In this document: positions 5,701-11,969 of the stretch, piece after piece
Layout: each line of letters opens with the position of its first letter
Numbering within the stretch: the first letter of the stretch is position 1
DNA from: Echinostoma caproni
Lineage: Eukaryota; Platyhelminthes; Trematoda; Plagiorchiida; Echinostomatidae
Reading direction: 5' to 3'
NCBI GenBank assembly: GCA_900618425.1
Contig: UZAN01048180.1
Coordinates: 5,754-17,722, forward strand
DNA: 11,969 bases
The notes under the pieces: generated by a model
Told to the model about the DNA's origin: nothing
The model's input: the letters and a program-made list of their open reading frames with translations, nothing else
Databases searched by the model: none
Translations under genes and position numbers: made by a program

Positions 5701-8387
5701 TGCGAAGAACCTACCTCGAGGACAAATCCAGGCCACTAAGACATTAGATTTACGTCTCCTCACGCTGTAGGCCCCAGATTCAGTGGTTGACGACGTTTCA
5801 GAATCTGCAATCTTGCTTCGTGGTAAATTACCTACTGCGCTGTTTGACAACGAACTTTGGCGAGTGACGAACAAGGTACCTGGGGCAATGTTACGGGTTG
5901 GAAGAAGGAGCACAGGGTGAGGGTCGGGTATAGAAGACAAAGAATAAAACAAAGGGCGGGATATCTTGGCAACAGCCCACTTATCACTAGCCATTCTGCT
6001 CGATGCAACGCGCAGCACGGTCCCGAACATCCTACGCGACGACGGTTGCAGCATGGAACTACTAATGATTCGTGTACGCATGGAAAAAATGTAGACCATG
6101 CGACTCACCGGTATTCGTAATCCTCGGACAAGTTTGGCTTTGTCCTCAGGACTTAGGTCCAGCAACGTTTCAATCAAGTCGCCGTCAACAAAGTTATGTG
6201 CCATTCGGACCACTCGATCGGCTTTGAAAGCCCGCCAAGTGTCGTGTGCAAAACCACCAACCGGAACAACCAAATTAGCTAAACGCGTTTCGATTTCTTT
6301 AAGGAGAGCGAAAAGCACCGGGGAAACTTGAATCAACAATCCCAGACTGCCACTGACGGAGCCATACATGTGGGCCGGATTACCGATGGCTGACCAGCGC
6401 TCCTCGTTATTTTGCAATACAAGACTACCTGTCATTTGGGTGGAAACGAGAGTGAGAAAGGGAAACATTAACATGAATTTCAGTTGTGAGGGAAATTCTC
6501 TGTGTGAGACCGTCGTATTTTAAAACCTTGCAGTGAATTAACTGTGACTAGGACGTGCAAAAAGACTACGCGCATACGTGCAGTGCATTAGTGTTCATTA
6601 CGGGCACAAATTTTCAATGAAAACACTGACAGATGTTAGTCGGCGCGAGTAGGAAAATTTTAAAAATACAACTAACAGTTGTTTATCTCATCTATGGCAG
6701 ACCACCGGACACCGAGGGGTCATCTAGATGATTATGTCACTCAAGAAACTCAAACCTGTGATGCCTAGGAGACAAAATAAAACTGAGATTCTCCGTTTTT
6801 TATTCCCATTTATTTGATATACTAATGTGCAATCTATGTTCAGGCAAAGTTTCCAATCTTCTTCATTGTATTGTATTTTACATACGTCGGAATCCAGATA
6901 GCGTGCAAAACAAATCACGGTTTAATAATCTTTATGAAAAGAGAATAAAGTCCATGGTTTGCTCGAAGGCATAATGATGCCAGTATGTCCAGATCAAGGC
7001 AAGTGATTTTTCGAAGCGAGCATTAAAAAACAGGTTTCGTCCAATCAAGTAATAGAAATTCAAACCGCGGAACCCACCTCGAGCGAATACGTTGATGAAA
7101 TCACCGGTGTGGATGTAAGCACAATCAGCCAGTCGTTGCATTTCACCAGAGACAGACGAGCGCGCGTCGAGCTTGGGGCCCTTGGCGTTCCGTGAGGAAG
7201 AGGAGTTTGAAGGACGCCTACCATCACCTGTTGATGGACCCGAGGCAGGGGGATCAGCACCAAGTGAAGTTGAGCTGGGTACCGCATTTGCTGCATTCTC
7301 ATCGCCATCCGCAGTCTGTGTCCCCGGACCTACTCCATCCCGTTGTAGGGCGGCTGGCGATGGGAGGAAACATAAATCACCGGCAGACGGAGCCAATACA
7401 GCTCGAACACTGGGCTCTTGAGTGTTCTCCGGGGAATCACGCGAAACCACAAACAAATTGTTTTCGACTTCGGCCGCGAGAAAATGCTCGTCGTCCAGAA
7501 TCTCAATGCAAGTAGTCCATCGAGGATGTCTGTGTCGTCCGATCTAGCGCGTGGGAATTTATTGAGCAAAAGAAGTTAGCGCATTTGAAATAAAGACGAT
7601 GATGAGGGAAGGTGAAAGAAAATGACAGATATAGTAGACACGTCAAAGGTCATACGAAATTCGCATGCGGCTTGTTTTTAGATAATCTCTACAGAGTTAA
7701 GTCATTTAGACCCAAAAAGCTATCAGTCTGCGACTGATCACCCTTCTCTTGTACCTTGCAAAATGCTCCCATACAATCAAGCGTCTCGAATAGCCTAGAT
7801 TGAGGAGGTATTTTCCCATCAAAGCGAGAGGACGAAATGCCAGCAACCGGGGGCTATAACTTGATCGGTGAACTATTGGAAGTTCACCAACGGGAGTTGG
7901 CTGAACATATATATATCAACACCAATCCTTACAGATATGGCGCCAAAAACTATTGGTTTAAAGTATCTCAATACATCCTCTCGACAGTAGAGCGTATCAT
8001 CTCGTTCTCTCAGTAGGACGTTTAGTGCTGTGAGCATCCAGCAGCTTTGATGAATACATGAAAAATCCAAAAAAATGAGATAAGGATGGCCATCGCTCTT
8101 TAGCGGGGTGCGCACGAATGCAGAAACAAAACAGCTACCATCAATTCCGGCTTTATGACACCGGTGATAGCAGGAAGTATTTTTTAGGGTTAGGCAAATA
8201 GAAATAGGAAGCTACTTACGGCCTCGAAGTTGTTTACATTTGGTTTGTACAGCAGTAACGTGAGTGACCGCATCAAGTCACCAACCAGAACGAAGTCACC
8301 TTTGCGACGCAAATACAATACCATTATGTTCTCGTTGAAACTGCAGGCCAATCGCAACGAGTCTTCTTTGATGTCAAACAGACGAAC
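2591..8387 (-). CDS. DDB1: DNA damage-binding protein 1, C-terminal part (four exons; 5' end outside window or not found)
   Basis: DDB1 is the large adaptor of CUL4-RING ubiquitin ligases. It bridges CUL4 to WD40 substrate receptors (DCAFs) and, with DDB2, recognises UV-damaged DNA; it acts mainly in the nucleus. The exons (8387-8220, 7543-7078, 6428-6109, 2707-2591) total 1071 nt: 356 residues and a stop. Diagnostic stretches, with human equivalents, are [20 protein letters not shown] ([20 protein letters not shown]), WTTCIEILDDEHFLAAE (WMSAVEILDDDNFLGAE), HTGDFINVFARGSLVLQN ([18 protein letters not shown]), FVDGDLIETLLDLS (FIDGDLIESFLDIS) and VVEEMARLH (VVEELTRIH). In human DDB1 (1140 residues) this region covers the last part of propeller C and the C-terminal helical domain. 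All splice sites are GT-AG and all phases agree. No frameshift or stop interrupts the exons, so the gene looks intact here. It is unusual in carrying a low-complexity insertion of about 90 residues. The identification is firm; function is by homology. Confidence 0.95.
3300..3565 (+). mobile_element. SINE copy B, same family as 1701-1960
   Basis: The 3' half of a tRNA-type head is clear: the stretch around 3338-3392 ends with a strong B box GAGGTTCGAACCCC followed by ACCCTTGCCAC. The A-box end is decayed, so the left boundary is approximate. The body then parallels copy A (shared words such as TAGGCAG, CCGATTTAAT versus CCGGTTCAAT, and GCCACT). It ends in the tail 3513-3561, which matches 1905-1953 at about 37 of 49 bases. 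It lies in the last DDB1 intron, antisense to that gene. Confidence 0.68.
3698..3722. repeat. ATC trinucleotide microsatellite
   Basis: About six perfect ATC units followed by ACCATCAC, inside the last DDB1 intron. It is a simple repeat with no coding role seen. Confidence 0.9.
3905..5650 (-). mobile_element. Decayed non-LTR retrotransposon (LINE) with endonuclease and reverse transcriptase remnants
   Basis: Reading the minus strand from the right, an AP-type endonuclease remnant (about 5640-5160) comes first. It has LHFDAQKDEFHDKLNDLI, a decayed GDFN motif (EGEFN, about 5425-5440), CADHHLFESSTNFRYSSR and the C-terminal SDHVIV motif. An RT palm follows at about 5050-4651, with FFDLKEIFYSVDR, YIIYILRSLSLHSS, ISPFLFNFVINKILQNALSG and a damaged YADD box (EYAGDIV, about 4704-4719). 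Next come LRFTPSKCKMMLQDW (about 4620-4570), RRRDVSMKLKNCVYRATVRS with RVEGIRRLLVFD (about 4430-4290), and a C-terminal WLRTLKVMAANQQQWRSCC near 3990-3925. Parts between endonuclease and RT appear deleted. The second catalytic Asp-box residue is Gly, and stops and frameshifts occur, so it is inactive. The clade is not assigned; RTE-like or CR1/Jockey-like are possible. It lies in the last DDB1 intron in the same orientation as the gene. Confidence 0.88.
5651..6108. other. Start of DDB1 last intron, no recognised content
   Basis: On the minus strand an open frame continues from the DDB1 exon through the donor site for over 130 codons, but its translation loses all DDB1 similarity right after the GTGAGT donor. 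The continuation is therefore read as intron. Other open frames are chance overlaps. Confidence 0.6.
6109..6428 (-). CDS. DDB1: DDB1 exon, C-terminal helical domain and last propeller strands
   Basis: The acceptor ACAG (6430-6429) opens the exon at phase 1, so that the split codon gives the Gly of GSLVLQN. The exon encodes about 106 residues and ends CGA ATA CCG before the donor GTGAGT. MYGSVSGSLGLL corresponds to human LFGTVNGMIGLV, TRLANLVVPVGGFAHDTWRA to [20 protein letters not shown], and NFVDGDLIETLLDL to GFIDGDLIESFLDI. These are hallmark DDB1 sequences near the end of the protein. Confidence 0.95.
6429..7077 (-). other. DDB1 intron, 649 bp
   Basis: It is bounded by GTGGGT after GCT CGA G (7078) and by a pyrimidine-containing ACAG acceptor (6429). 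I see no repeat, RNA gene or exon-like stretch inside. Minus-strand reading through the donor (GFRGLNFYYL...) departs from the DDB1 family at once, confirming the splice position. Confidence 0.8.
7078..7543 (-). CDS. DDB1: DDB1 exon with a long low-complexity insertion
   Basis: The acceptor GCGCTAG opens the exon at phase 0, and IGRHRHPRWTTCIEILDDE aligns residue for residue with human IARDFNPNWMSAVEILDDD. LFVVSRDS (human LFVCQKDS) follows. Then come about 96 residues rich in Pro, Ser, Gly, Ala and Asp, including an SSSS run, where human DDB1 has only about six residues. The conserved frame resumes with EMQRLADCAYIHTGDFINVF (human [20 protein letters not shown]). The exon is 466 nt, ending at phase 1. 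The insertion stays open and in frame without splice consensus of its own at both ends, so it is read as coding, most likely a disordered surface loop. Confidence 0.93.
7544..8219 (-). other. DDB1 intron, 676 bp
   Basis: The donor GTAAGT directly follows GAG GCC (8220), and the acceptor is GCGCTAG. Nothing else is recognised inside. An 80-codon minus-strand open frame (8115-7873) has no resemblance to DDB1 or any family I know and is treated as chance. Confidence 0.8.
8220..8387 (-). CDS. DDB1: DDB1 exon (most 5' exon found here)
   Basis: The acceptor TTTTCCAG opens this 56-codon phase-0 exon. VRLFDIKEDSLRLACSFNEN matches human [40 protein letters not shown] matches [20 protein letters not shown], among the best conserved DDB1 stretches. 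It ends LLLYKPNVNNFEA (human LLAYKPMEGNFEE) before a strong GTAAGT donor. The next upstream exon was sought on the minus strand to the right edge and not recognised. Confidence 0.95.
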
Positions 8388-8829
8388 CTGGAAAATCCAA
8401 AGGAAATAGGCAATGTCGGAAGACTAACTACAGTCATTGCGTGCAAAAACGGTAGAAGAATCAATGAGACCAGTTGAGTGATTCACAAATGGGACAGTTC
8501 GCCCTCATCGGAGCCGATCTGTGGAAGTAAGACGAATCGACTTAACAGTATACAATCGGCCAAGACCAAACAAGTGCGTCTGAATATAAAGCACAATCTA
8601 CAAGGGCTGAGTAAAAAGTTAACGGATACGTAGTACATGAGTAGGTGCAGATGACTGGGCAAGGAAAACGTGAACTGTCATCCATTGCGAATATTGTTCG
8701 GTGATGGCAACTCACACAACTAAATATCAACACAGCCGAGCACAACTTACAAGTTACACGAGGGTCACCATACTCAGACTGTGAGGAAGGAACTCTGTTG
8801 ATGTAACTGGAGGGCGACAAATTTCCAAG

Positions 8830-9111
8830 ACTACAAATGTGGTTTCAAGCAGCAACAGTGTTCATGGTTTGCGAGCAGCCTTTGGTGATGATGCGCCTTC
8901 AAAAAGCAGTGTATTTGAGTGGTTTGCGGAATTTGGGCGTGGCAGGCGGTTCATGGGTGATGATACACGGCGTGGTCTACCCGTAGGGACCACCACAGCG
9001 GAAAACATTGCTGCTGTGCAAGCGACGGAGGGGGCTGTGCGGGTTCAGTTTGAACAATCACTAAGCCTGCACTATCGTGCGTCGCTTTTGGTTGACCATT
9101 TGAATGAGCAA
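8830..9111 (+). pseudogene. Mariner transposase, N-terminal DNA-binding fragment
   Basis: The frame gives LRAAFGDDAPSKSSVFEWFA followed by EFGRGRRFMGDDTRRGLPV and TTTAENIAAVQ. This is the helix-turn-helix region and the linker typical of mariner/SETMAR-type transposases (the pattern SKATVFRWFAEFRRG...EDEPRSGRP). The piece continues to LLVDHLNE, where mariners have HDHLN just before RKVCxRWVPH. The match breaks off exactly there, at about 9111, where LINE sequence begins. The true start lies upstream and is decayed. It is a fragment, not a working gene. Confidence 0.88.
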
Positions 9112-10084
9112 TAGGAGGAAAAGAGGAAGGTTGAAAGTAGGATCGAAGAGAAAATTGAGAAGATGTACGAACGACACCCAGCCATATCACACAATGTCTC
9201 TAATCATCGGTGACCATAATCTCGGGGTCCCCAGCCAAGGAGCTCTACGGAACTCGTGTGACCCAGTACCCTGGTTAGGGTTTTCACACCCTCATGCCAG
9301 GTCTTAGCTTGACCACCTTAGACTTTATTCCACTCACTACCTGCCTCGGCGAACATCGCTCGCCTATCTGATGATATGCGTAACAAATGCCCCAACCAAC
9401 AATCAATGGAGGTTGACCATTTGCTCCAGTGGGCGATCGCAGTTACCCAAAACTCATTGCTTAAACTCAGCATTGCTGCGTAGACAGCGGTGTTCAAACA
9501 CCGAAAGTCTATCTTTATGCTGCCTCCCTAATAGCCAAGTTTCTACTTCATATAGCAGAAATACAGCAGCATACACTGGACCCTTGACTGACAGCCGGAT
9601 GTCGCAAATGCCAACCGAGCCTTCAGTATACGAGCTGACACTTCATCCGTGATGCGTCCACCAGGTGAGATGTAGCTGCCCAGATAACAAAACTTCTCCA
9701 TCTGCTCTATTACTTCCCCAGTTAGTGAGATTGGGTGCTGGGCCAACCCAGTCTTGTGGCAACATGTTACACTTTGAAGGTGCAAAACGCATACCGAACA
9801 TAGCTACGCTGGTATTCAAGCTATCCAGAGAAGCTTGCAACTTGTCTGGCTCTTTACTTAGTAGCACAATGTCGTCTGCAGACTACTCTAGATCAGACAG
9901 TCTGCCACCTGGGATCGAATCGACGTCAAATTTCCCGCACGAGGAGAGGAATGTTTCCATAATCAAATCTACAACAAAGTTAACTAGAAAGAGGAGCGAG
10001 GTGCGCGGGTGACAGTGGCACAGCTGGCGAAAGCCATCGGGATATCATCTTTGATCAGTCCGCACCATCCGACATGAAAAGTTT
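9112..10084 (-). mobile_element. LINE fragment (RT and C-terminal region) inserted in the mariner
   Basis: On the minus strand the reading starts near 10050 with GFRQ (the GVRQG motif), then LLFLVNFVVDLIMETFLSSC and SIPGGRLSDLE. The YADD box follows, broken by an inserted TAG-containing codon but keeping ADDIVLLSKEPDKLQ (about 9895-9840). AMFGMRFAPSKCNMLPQDWV, a FCYLGSYISPGGRITDEVSA block (about 9710-9650), FEHRCLRSNAEF, VLGNCDRPLEQMVNLH and GWGPRDYGHR (about 9235-9205) come next, ending in a LETLCDMAG-type C-terminus. Several stops and frame changes occur. The order and motifs match the LINE at 3905-5650. It is 5'-truncated within the RT domain, as is usual for LINE insertions. Confidence 0.86.
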
Positions 10085-10587
10085 GGCCTCAGGTTTGCGT
10101 CCGCTGGGTACCCCATCGGCTCAATGAGGAACAGAAAGCGGTTTGGATGAATTGGTGCCACACGATGCTTGACAGGTTTGATGGTGGACGTTCCAATGTA
10201 GTTTGGGAGGTCACTCGTGGTGACTAGATCTGGGTGTATAGTTCCGACCCAGAAAACAGGTCGCTGCCAGGTGTCGGTTAAGGACTCGAGCACAAGGGAC
10301 CTTGCTGCACCATGGCACCGCACCTGCACACAGGTCCCGTGTCTTCGGGGATTTTCTGACTGCAGAATGCATTCAGGAGGTTGATCACTCACCCTACAGT
10401 TCAGACCTGGCTTTGTGTGTCGTTGCTGTTTTCCTTAATCACAAGGAAATGCAGGATGCGTGGAATTAAATATCAGTCCACAACAGCTGAAGTGTAGGCT
10501 TTCATTGAATTGGTCGGAGGTCCTACCTGTTTCTCCACATGGTTTAAATGTATGAATGCTGATGGAGAATATTTCGAGAAAATGTAA
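10085..10587 (+). pseudogene. Mariner transposase, C-terminal catalytic fragment (disabled)
   Basis: VCVRWVPHRLNEEQKAVWMN resumes the mariner frame where the 5' piece stopped. FDGGRSNVVWEVTRGD reaches the first catalytic Asp, immediately followed by a TAG stop in place of Glu. The central part before the second Asp is deleted; it picks up again at KDSSTRDL. The second motif reads LHHGTAPAH, so the catalytic Asp of HHD is now Gly. The third motif PYSSDLAL keeps its Asp. The end, DGEYFEKM then TAA at 10585-10587, is the usual mariner C-terminus. Frame changes occur between blocks. The protein would be catalytically dead. Confidence 0.88.
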
Positions 10588-10682
10588 TGTTTACTTTGCT
10601 CAGCCCTCTTAATTTGTAAATACAGCTATCCCCAAAGTGATTGATGAAGTGCCTTCATGTTGGATCACATGAAATTTATCCT

Positions 10683-10742
10683 TTTAATCCGAGACTCCCA
10701 GGTCACAAGTTGGTGACCTAATCACTTGGCCACCACCGCCTC
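10683..10742 (-). repeat. tRNA-like head, probably of a SINE, minus strand
   Basis: The minus strand shows GGCGGTGGTGGCCAAGTG, an A-box-like segment close in style to the head at 1701. A perfect stem AGGTCAC/GTGACCT with a 6-base loop (10700-10719) sits where an anticodon arm would be, and a decayed B box (GAGTCTCGGATTAAA) follows. The downstream part runs up to the mariner's right end at 10611. The body does not obviously match the SINE copies at 1701 and 3300, so it may be a second family or a truncated copy. Confidence 0.5.
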
Positions 10743-10744
10743 AC

Positions 10745-11518
10745 TGAACTGTATAGAATTTCTGTTTTCTCCACACAAAAAATAAACCAATGAACTCAAC
10801 CTTGTGTAGTGTGTACTCCTGCGTCCTTATATAAGATGCAATCTGTACTCAACGGTGTTCCGTGTCATTTTCCGATCAAACCGAAATCTGACTTGATCTG
10901 ATCACATTTGTGCAGTGATCAGGAAAACTGGGACGTCTTGTTTATCTTTTCTTCATCTGTACGGCCTCAGTTCGTCGAAAGTTTCGTACAGATGCACGTG
11001 TTTATCTCGGCTCATTTATGTCGTGCTTAGTCTACTATCTATCCCGGTTTCCCCACACAAAAATAACAAATTAGTCGTCAAATCTATTTATTTCATGTAT
11101 ACACCTGCACCGGTTTGCGTCACATTCACTTCATCTGTGCAGTTGGTGGTCAACCTATCAAAGCGCACTCAAGCTTTGGGAGTAAAATCACGTCCGATAT
11201 CACATTCTCTTCACAGTAAATTAATCAAGCATGCATCTCGGTCTATCAGGCGTGCTATCGGGCAAGTACTTGTACACAGGAATGGCATGATACAAATCTG
11301 CCGCGGTGTCTATTACGACCACTCGGATGTCTTTTATAACCGCACAGGATTTAGATCGGGATTGGATTCGCGAAAGATCGTCTCTGGTAACGTTTCTTGT
11401 TAATTAAGGAACTCCACAGGCAGTGAAGGTGAACACCGACGGAAGCGCGTAGGAATTCATTTATTACGTGAAAATCATGGTTACAGGAAAGAGCGAGAGA
11501 ACGGAATTTATGTGACTA
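10745..11518. other. Region without a recognised gene
   Basis: It contains a TATATAAG box-like string (10828-10835), an 8-bp hairpin (10898-10922) and a long plus-strand open stretch (10915-11403) without an ATG start or recognisable similarity. If DDB1 continues to the right, this is probably intron sequence of that gene. I could not identify any of the missing DDB1 exons in it. Confidence 0.5.
10898..10922. repeat. Short perfect hairpin
   Basis: CTGATCAC (10898-10905) and GTGATCAG (10915-10922) are exact reverse complements around a 9-base loop. No T-run or gene context gives it a role; it may be chance. Confidence 0.6.
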
Positions 11519-11662
11519 ACAATTGGTTGACCGGACTGCTGTCAACCATCTTGATTGGCTGACGGTTCCGGCCAATCACTTGAGTTTGCCTATCGATGTT
11601 TTGATTGGTTGTCTCAGAACAAAGCAGTTTTCAGGGAACATGCTGCCTCCTCGACAGTCTCG
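11519..11662. repeat. Interspersed or tandem repeat, copy 1
   Basis: This stretch aligns with 11826-11957 in the same orientation. TCAACCATCTTGATTGGC matches TCAACCGTCTTGGTTGGC, and AGAACAAAGCAGTTTTCAGG matches GGAACAAAGCAATTTCGGGG, with lower similarity and small gaps between. The offset is about 307 bp. No family is recognised. Confidence 0.6.
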
Positions 11663-11825
11663 ATAACACAATCCCAAAGGATCGTCTTCCGAAAGTGTTT
11701 CTCGTTTAGACATGGATCCCAGACAGCGAATTAGAACACAGCTACAAGAGTGTAGCAATCTATGTATCGTACAAAAAGCCTGCTTATTGACATGGAAGAG
11801 GGTAGACATGGGGATTCACGTATGG

Positions 11826-11957
11826 AAGGATTGATTGACTGCTTAGTTATCAACCGTCTTGGTTGGCAATAAGTTCTGATGAATCACCGAAATTGGGTTA
11901 TCCTTGTCCCGGAACAAAGCAATTTCGGGGCAACCTGGCGATCACCTGCAGTATCAA
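11826..11957. repeat. Interspersed or tandem repeat, copy 2
   Basis: This is the second, diverged copy of the 11519-11662 repeat. Shared blocks lie at about 11849-11866 and 11911-11930, ending in a CTGCAGT/TCGACAGT-type segment. It reaches almost to the window edge, so further copies may follow. Confidence 0.6.
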
Positions 11958-11969
11958 GTTTATTCGCCA

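Larger units (their letters stand above)
2708..6108 (-). other. DDB1 last intron, 3401 bp, repeat-filled
   Basis: The donor GTGAGT follows CGA ATA CCG at 6109, and the acceptor TTCCAG precedes the terminal exon. The intron contains SINE copy B (about 3300-3565), an ATC microsatellite (3698-3722) and a decayed minus-strand LINE (about 3905-5650). Parts 2708-3290 and 5650-6108 hold nothing I recognise; long open frames there on both strands match no family. Confidence 0.85.
8601..10609 (+). mobile_element. Decayed mariner-family DNA transposon interrupted by a LINE
   Basis: The left end, CAAGGGCTGAGTAAAAAGTT, and the right end read inward on the other strand, AGAGGGCTGAGCAAAGTAAAC, share AGGGCTGAG and following bases. 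Both are directly flanked by TA (8599-8600 and 10610-10611), the mariner target duplication. Between them on the plus strand lie an N-terminal transposase piece (8830-9111) and a C-terminal piece (10085-10587). A foreign minus-strand LINE fragment of about 970 bp separates them. The element without the insert is about 1.04 kb, shorter than the usual 1.3 kb of mariners, because of deletions. It is inactive. Confidence 0.85.

Noticed and set aside
5695..6108. Minus-strand open frame running on from the DDB1 exon to a stop at 5695, ending RFFAH
   Set aside because: Family similarity ends exactly at the GTGAGT donor, and the true C-terminus is found in the exon at 2707-2591. The final His is coincidence.
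6932..7077. Minus-strand continuation of the DDB1 exon past 7078
   Set aside because: The translation after ARG diverges, while splicing at GTGGGT joins in phase to GSLVLQN, which matches the family.
7173..7515. Long plus-strand open frames over the DDB1 insertion
   Set aside because: They are antisense shadows of the low-complexity coding region; no start context or homology.
7905..7915. ATATATATAT tract as a promoter TATA box
   Set aside because: It lies inside a DDB1 intron with no start of transcription suggested; simple AT tracts are common here (also near 4930).
9371..10012. Plus-strand open frames across the LINE in the mariner
   Set aside because: They are complements of RT-coding sequence on the minus strand, which shows clear RT motifs.
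10045..10392. Minus-strand 115-codon open frame
   Set aside because: The opposite strand here encodes the mariner C-terminal blocks, so this frame is a shadow.
10915..11403. 162-codon plus-strand open frame
   Set aside because: It lacks an ATG at its start and shows no recognised domain. Open length alone is not enough in this moderately AT-rich DNA.
1..11969. CRISPR array, operon or phage-type system
   Set aside because: No regularly spaced short repeats, ribosome binding site-led gene series or prokaryotic genes. The spliced DDB1 shows the DNA is eukaryotic.

Overview
The window looks like nuclear DNA of a flatworm, most likely a digenean fluke. It has spliced genes with GT-AG introns, a metazoan DDB1 homologue, and abundant decayed LINE, mariner and tRNA-headed SINE remnants. 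Base composition is only moderately AT-rich, which by eye fits an opisthorchiid or fasciolid better than a schistosome. The taxon is inference; no sequence here names the species.

The main gene is the 3' part of DDB1 (DNA damage-binding protein 1, the adaptor of CUL4 ubiquitin ligases), on the minus strand. Four consecutive coding exons can be read: 8387-8220, 7543-7078, 6428-6109 and 2707-2591. All three junctions are GT-AG and in phase, and together they encode 356 C-terminal residues ending in a stop. Upstream exons were not found, so the gene continues beyond the right edge. The fluke protein has an extra stretch of roughly 90 low-complexity residues compared with human DDB1. The last intron is 3.4 kb and holds a SINE and a decayed LINE.

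Left of DDB1 (1-2590) are a TA microsatellite at the window edge, a probable two-exon minus-strand gene for a small secreted cysteine-containing protein (1147-537), a tRNA-like sequence (1214-1300), a possible 139-bp fold-back element (1362-1500), a tRNA-headed SINE (1701-1960) and the DDB1 3' UTR with an AATAAA signal.

Right of the 8387-8220 exon is a nested insertion. A plus-strand mariner element (8601-10609), bounded by matching terminal inverted repeats and TA dinucleotides, is interrupted by a minus-strand LINE fragment (about 9112-10084) of the same general family as the LINE in the last DDB1 intron. Both are dead: the mariner has stops, a lost catalytic Asp and an internal deletion, and the LINE has stops and a damaged RT active site.

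The remaining right end (10610-11969) holds another tRNA-like head on the minus strand, a hairpin, otherwise unrecognised DNA, and two diverged direct copies of a repeat of about 140 bp. The first copy carries four CCAAT-box motifs. No prokaryotic features, CRISPR arrays or viral genes were seen.
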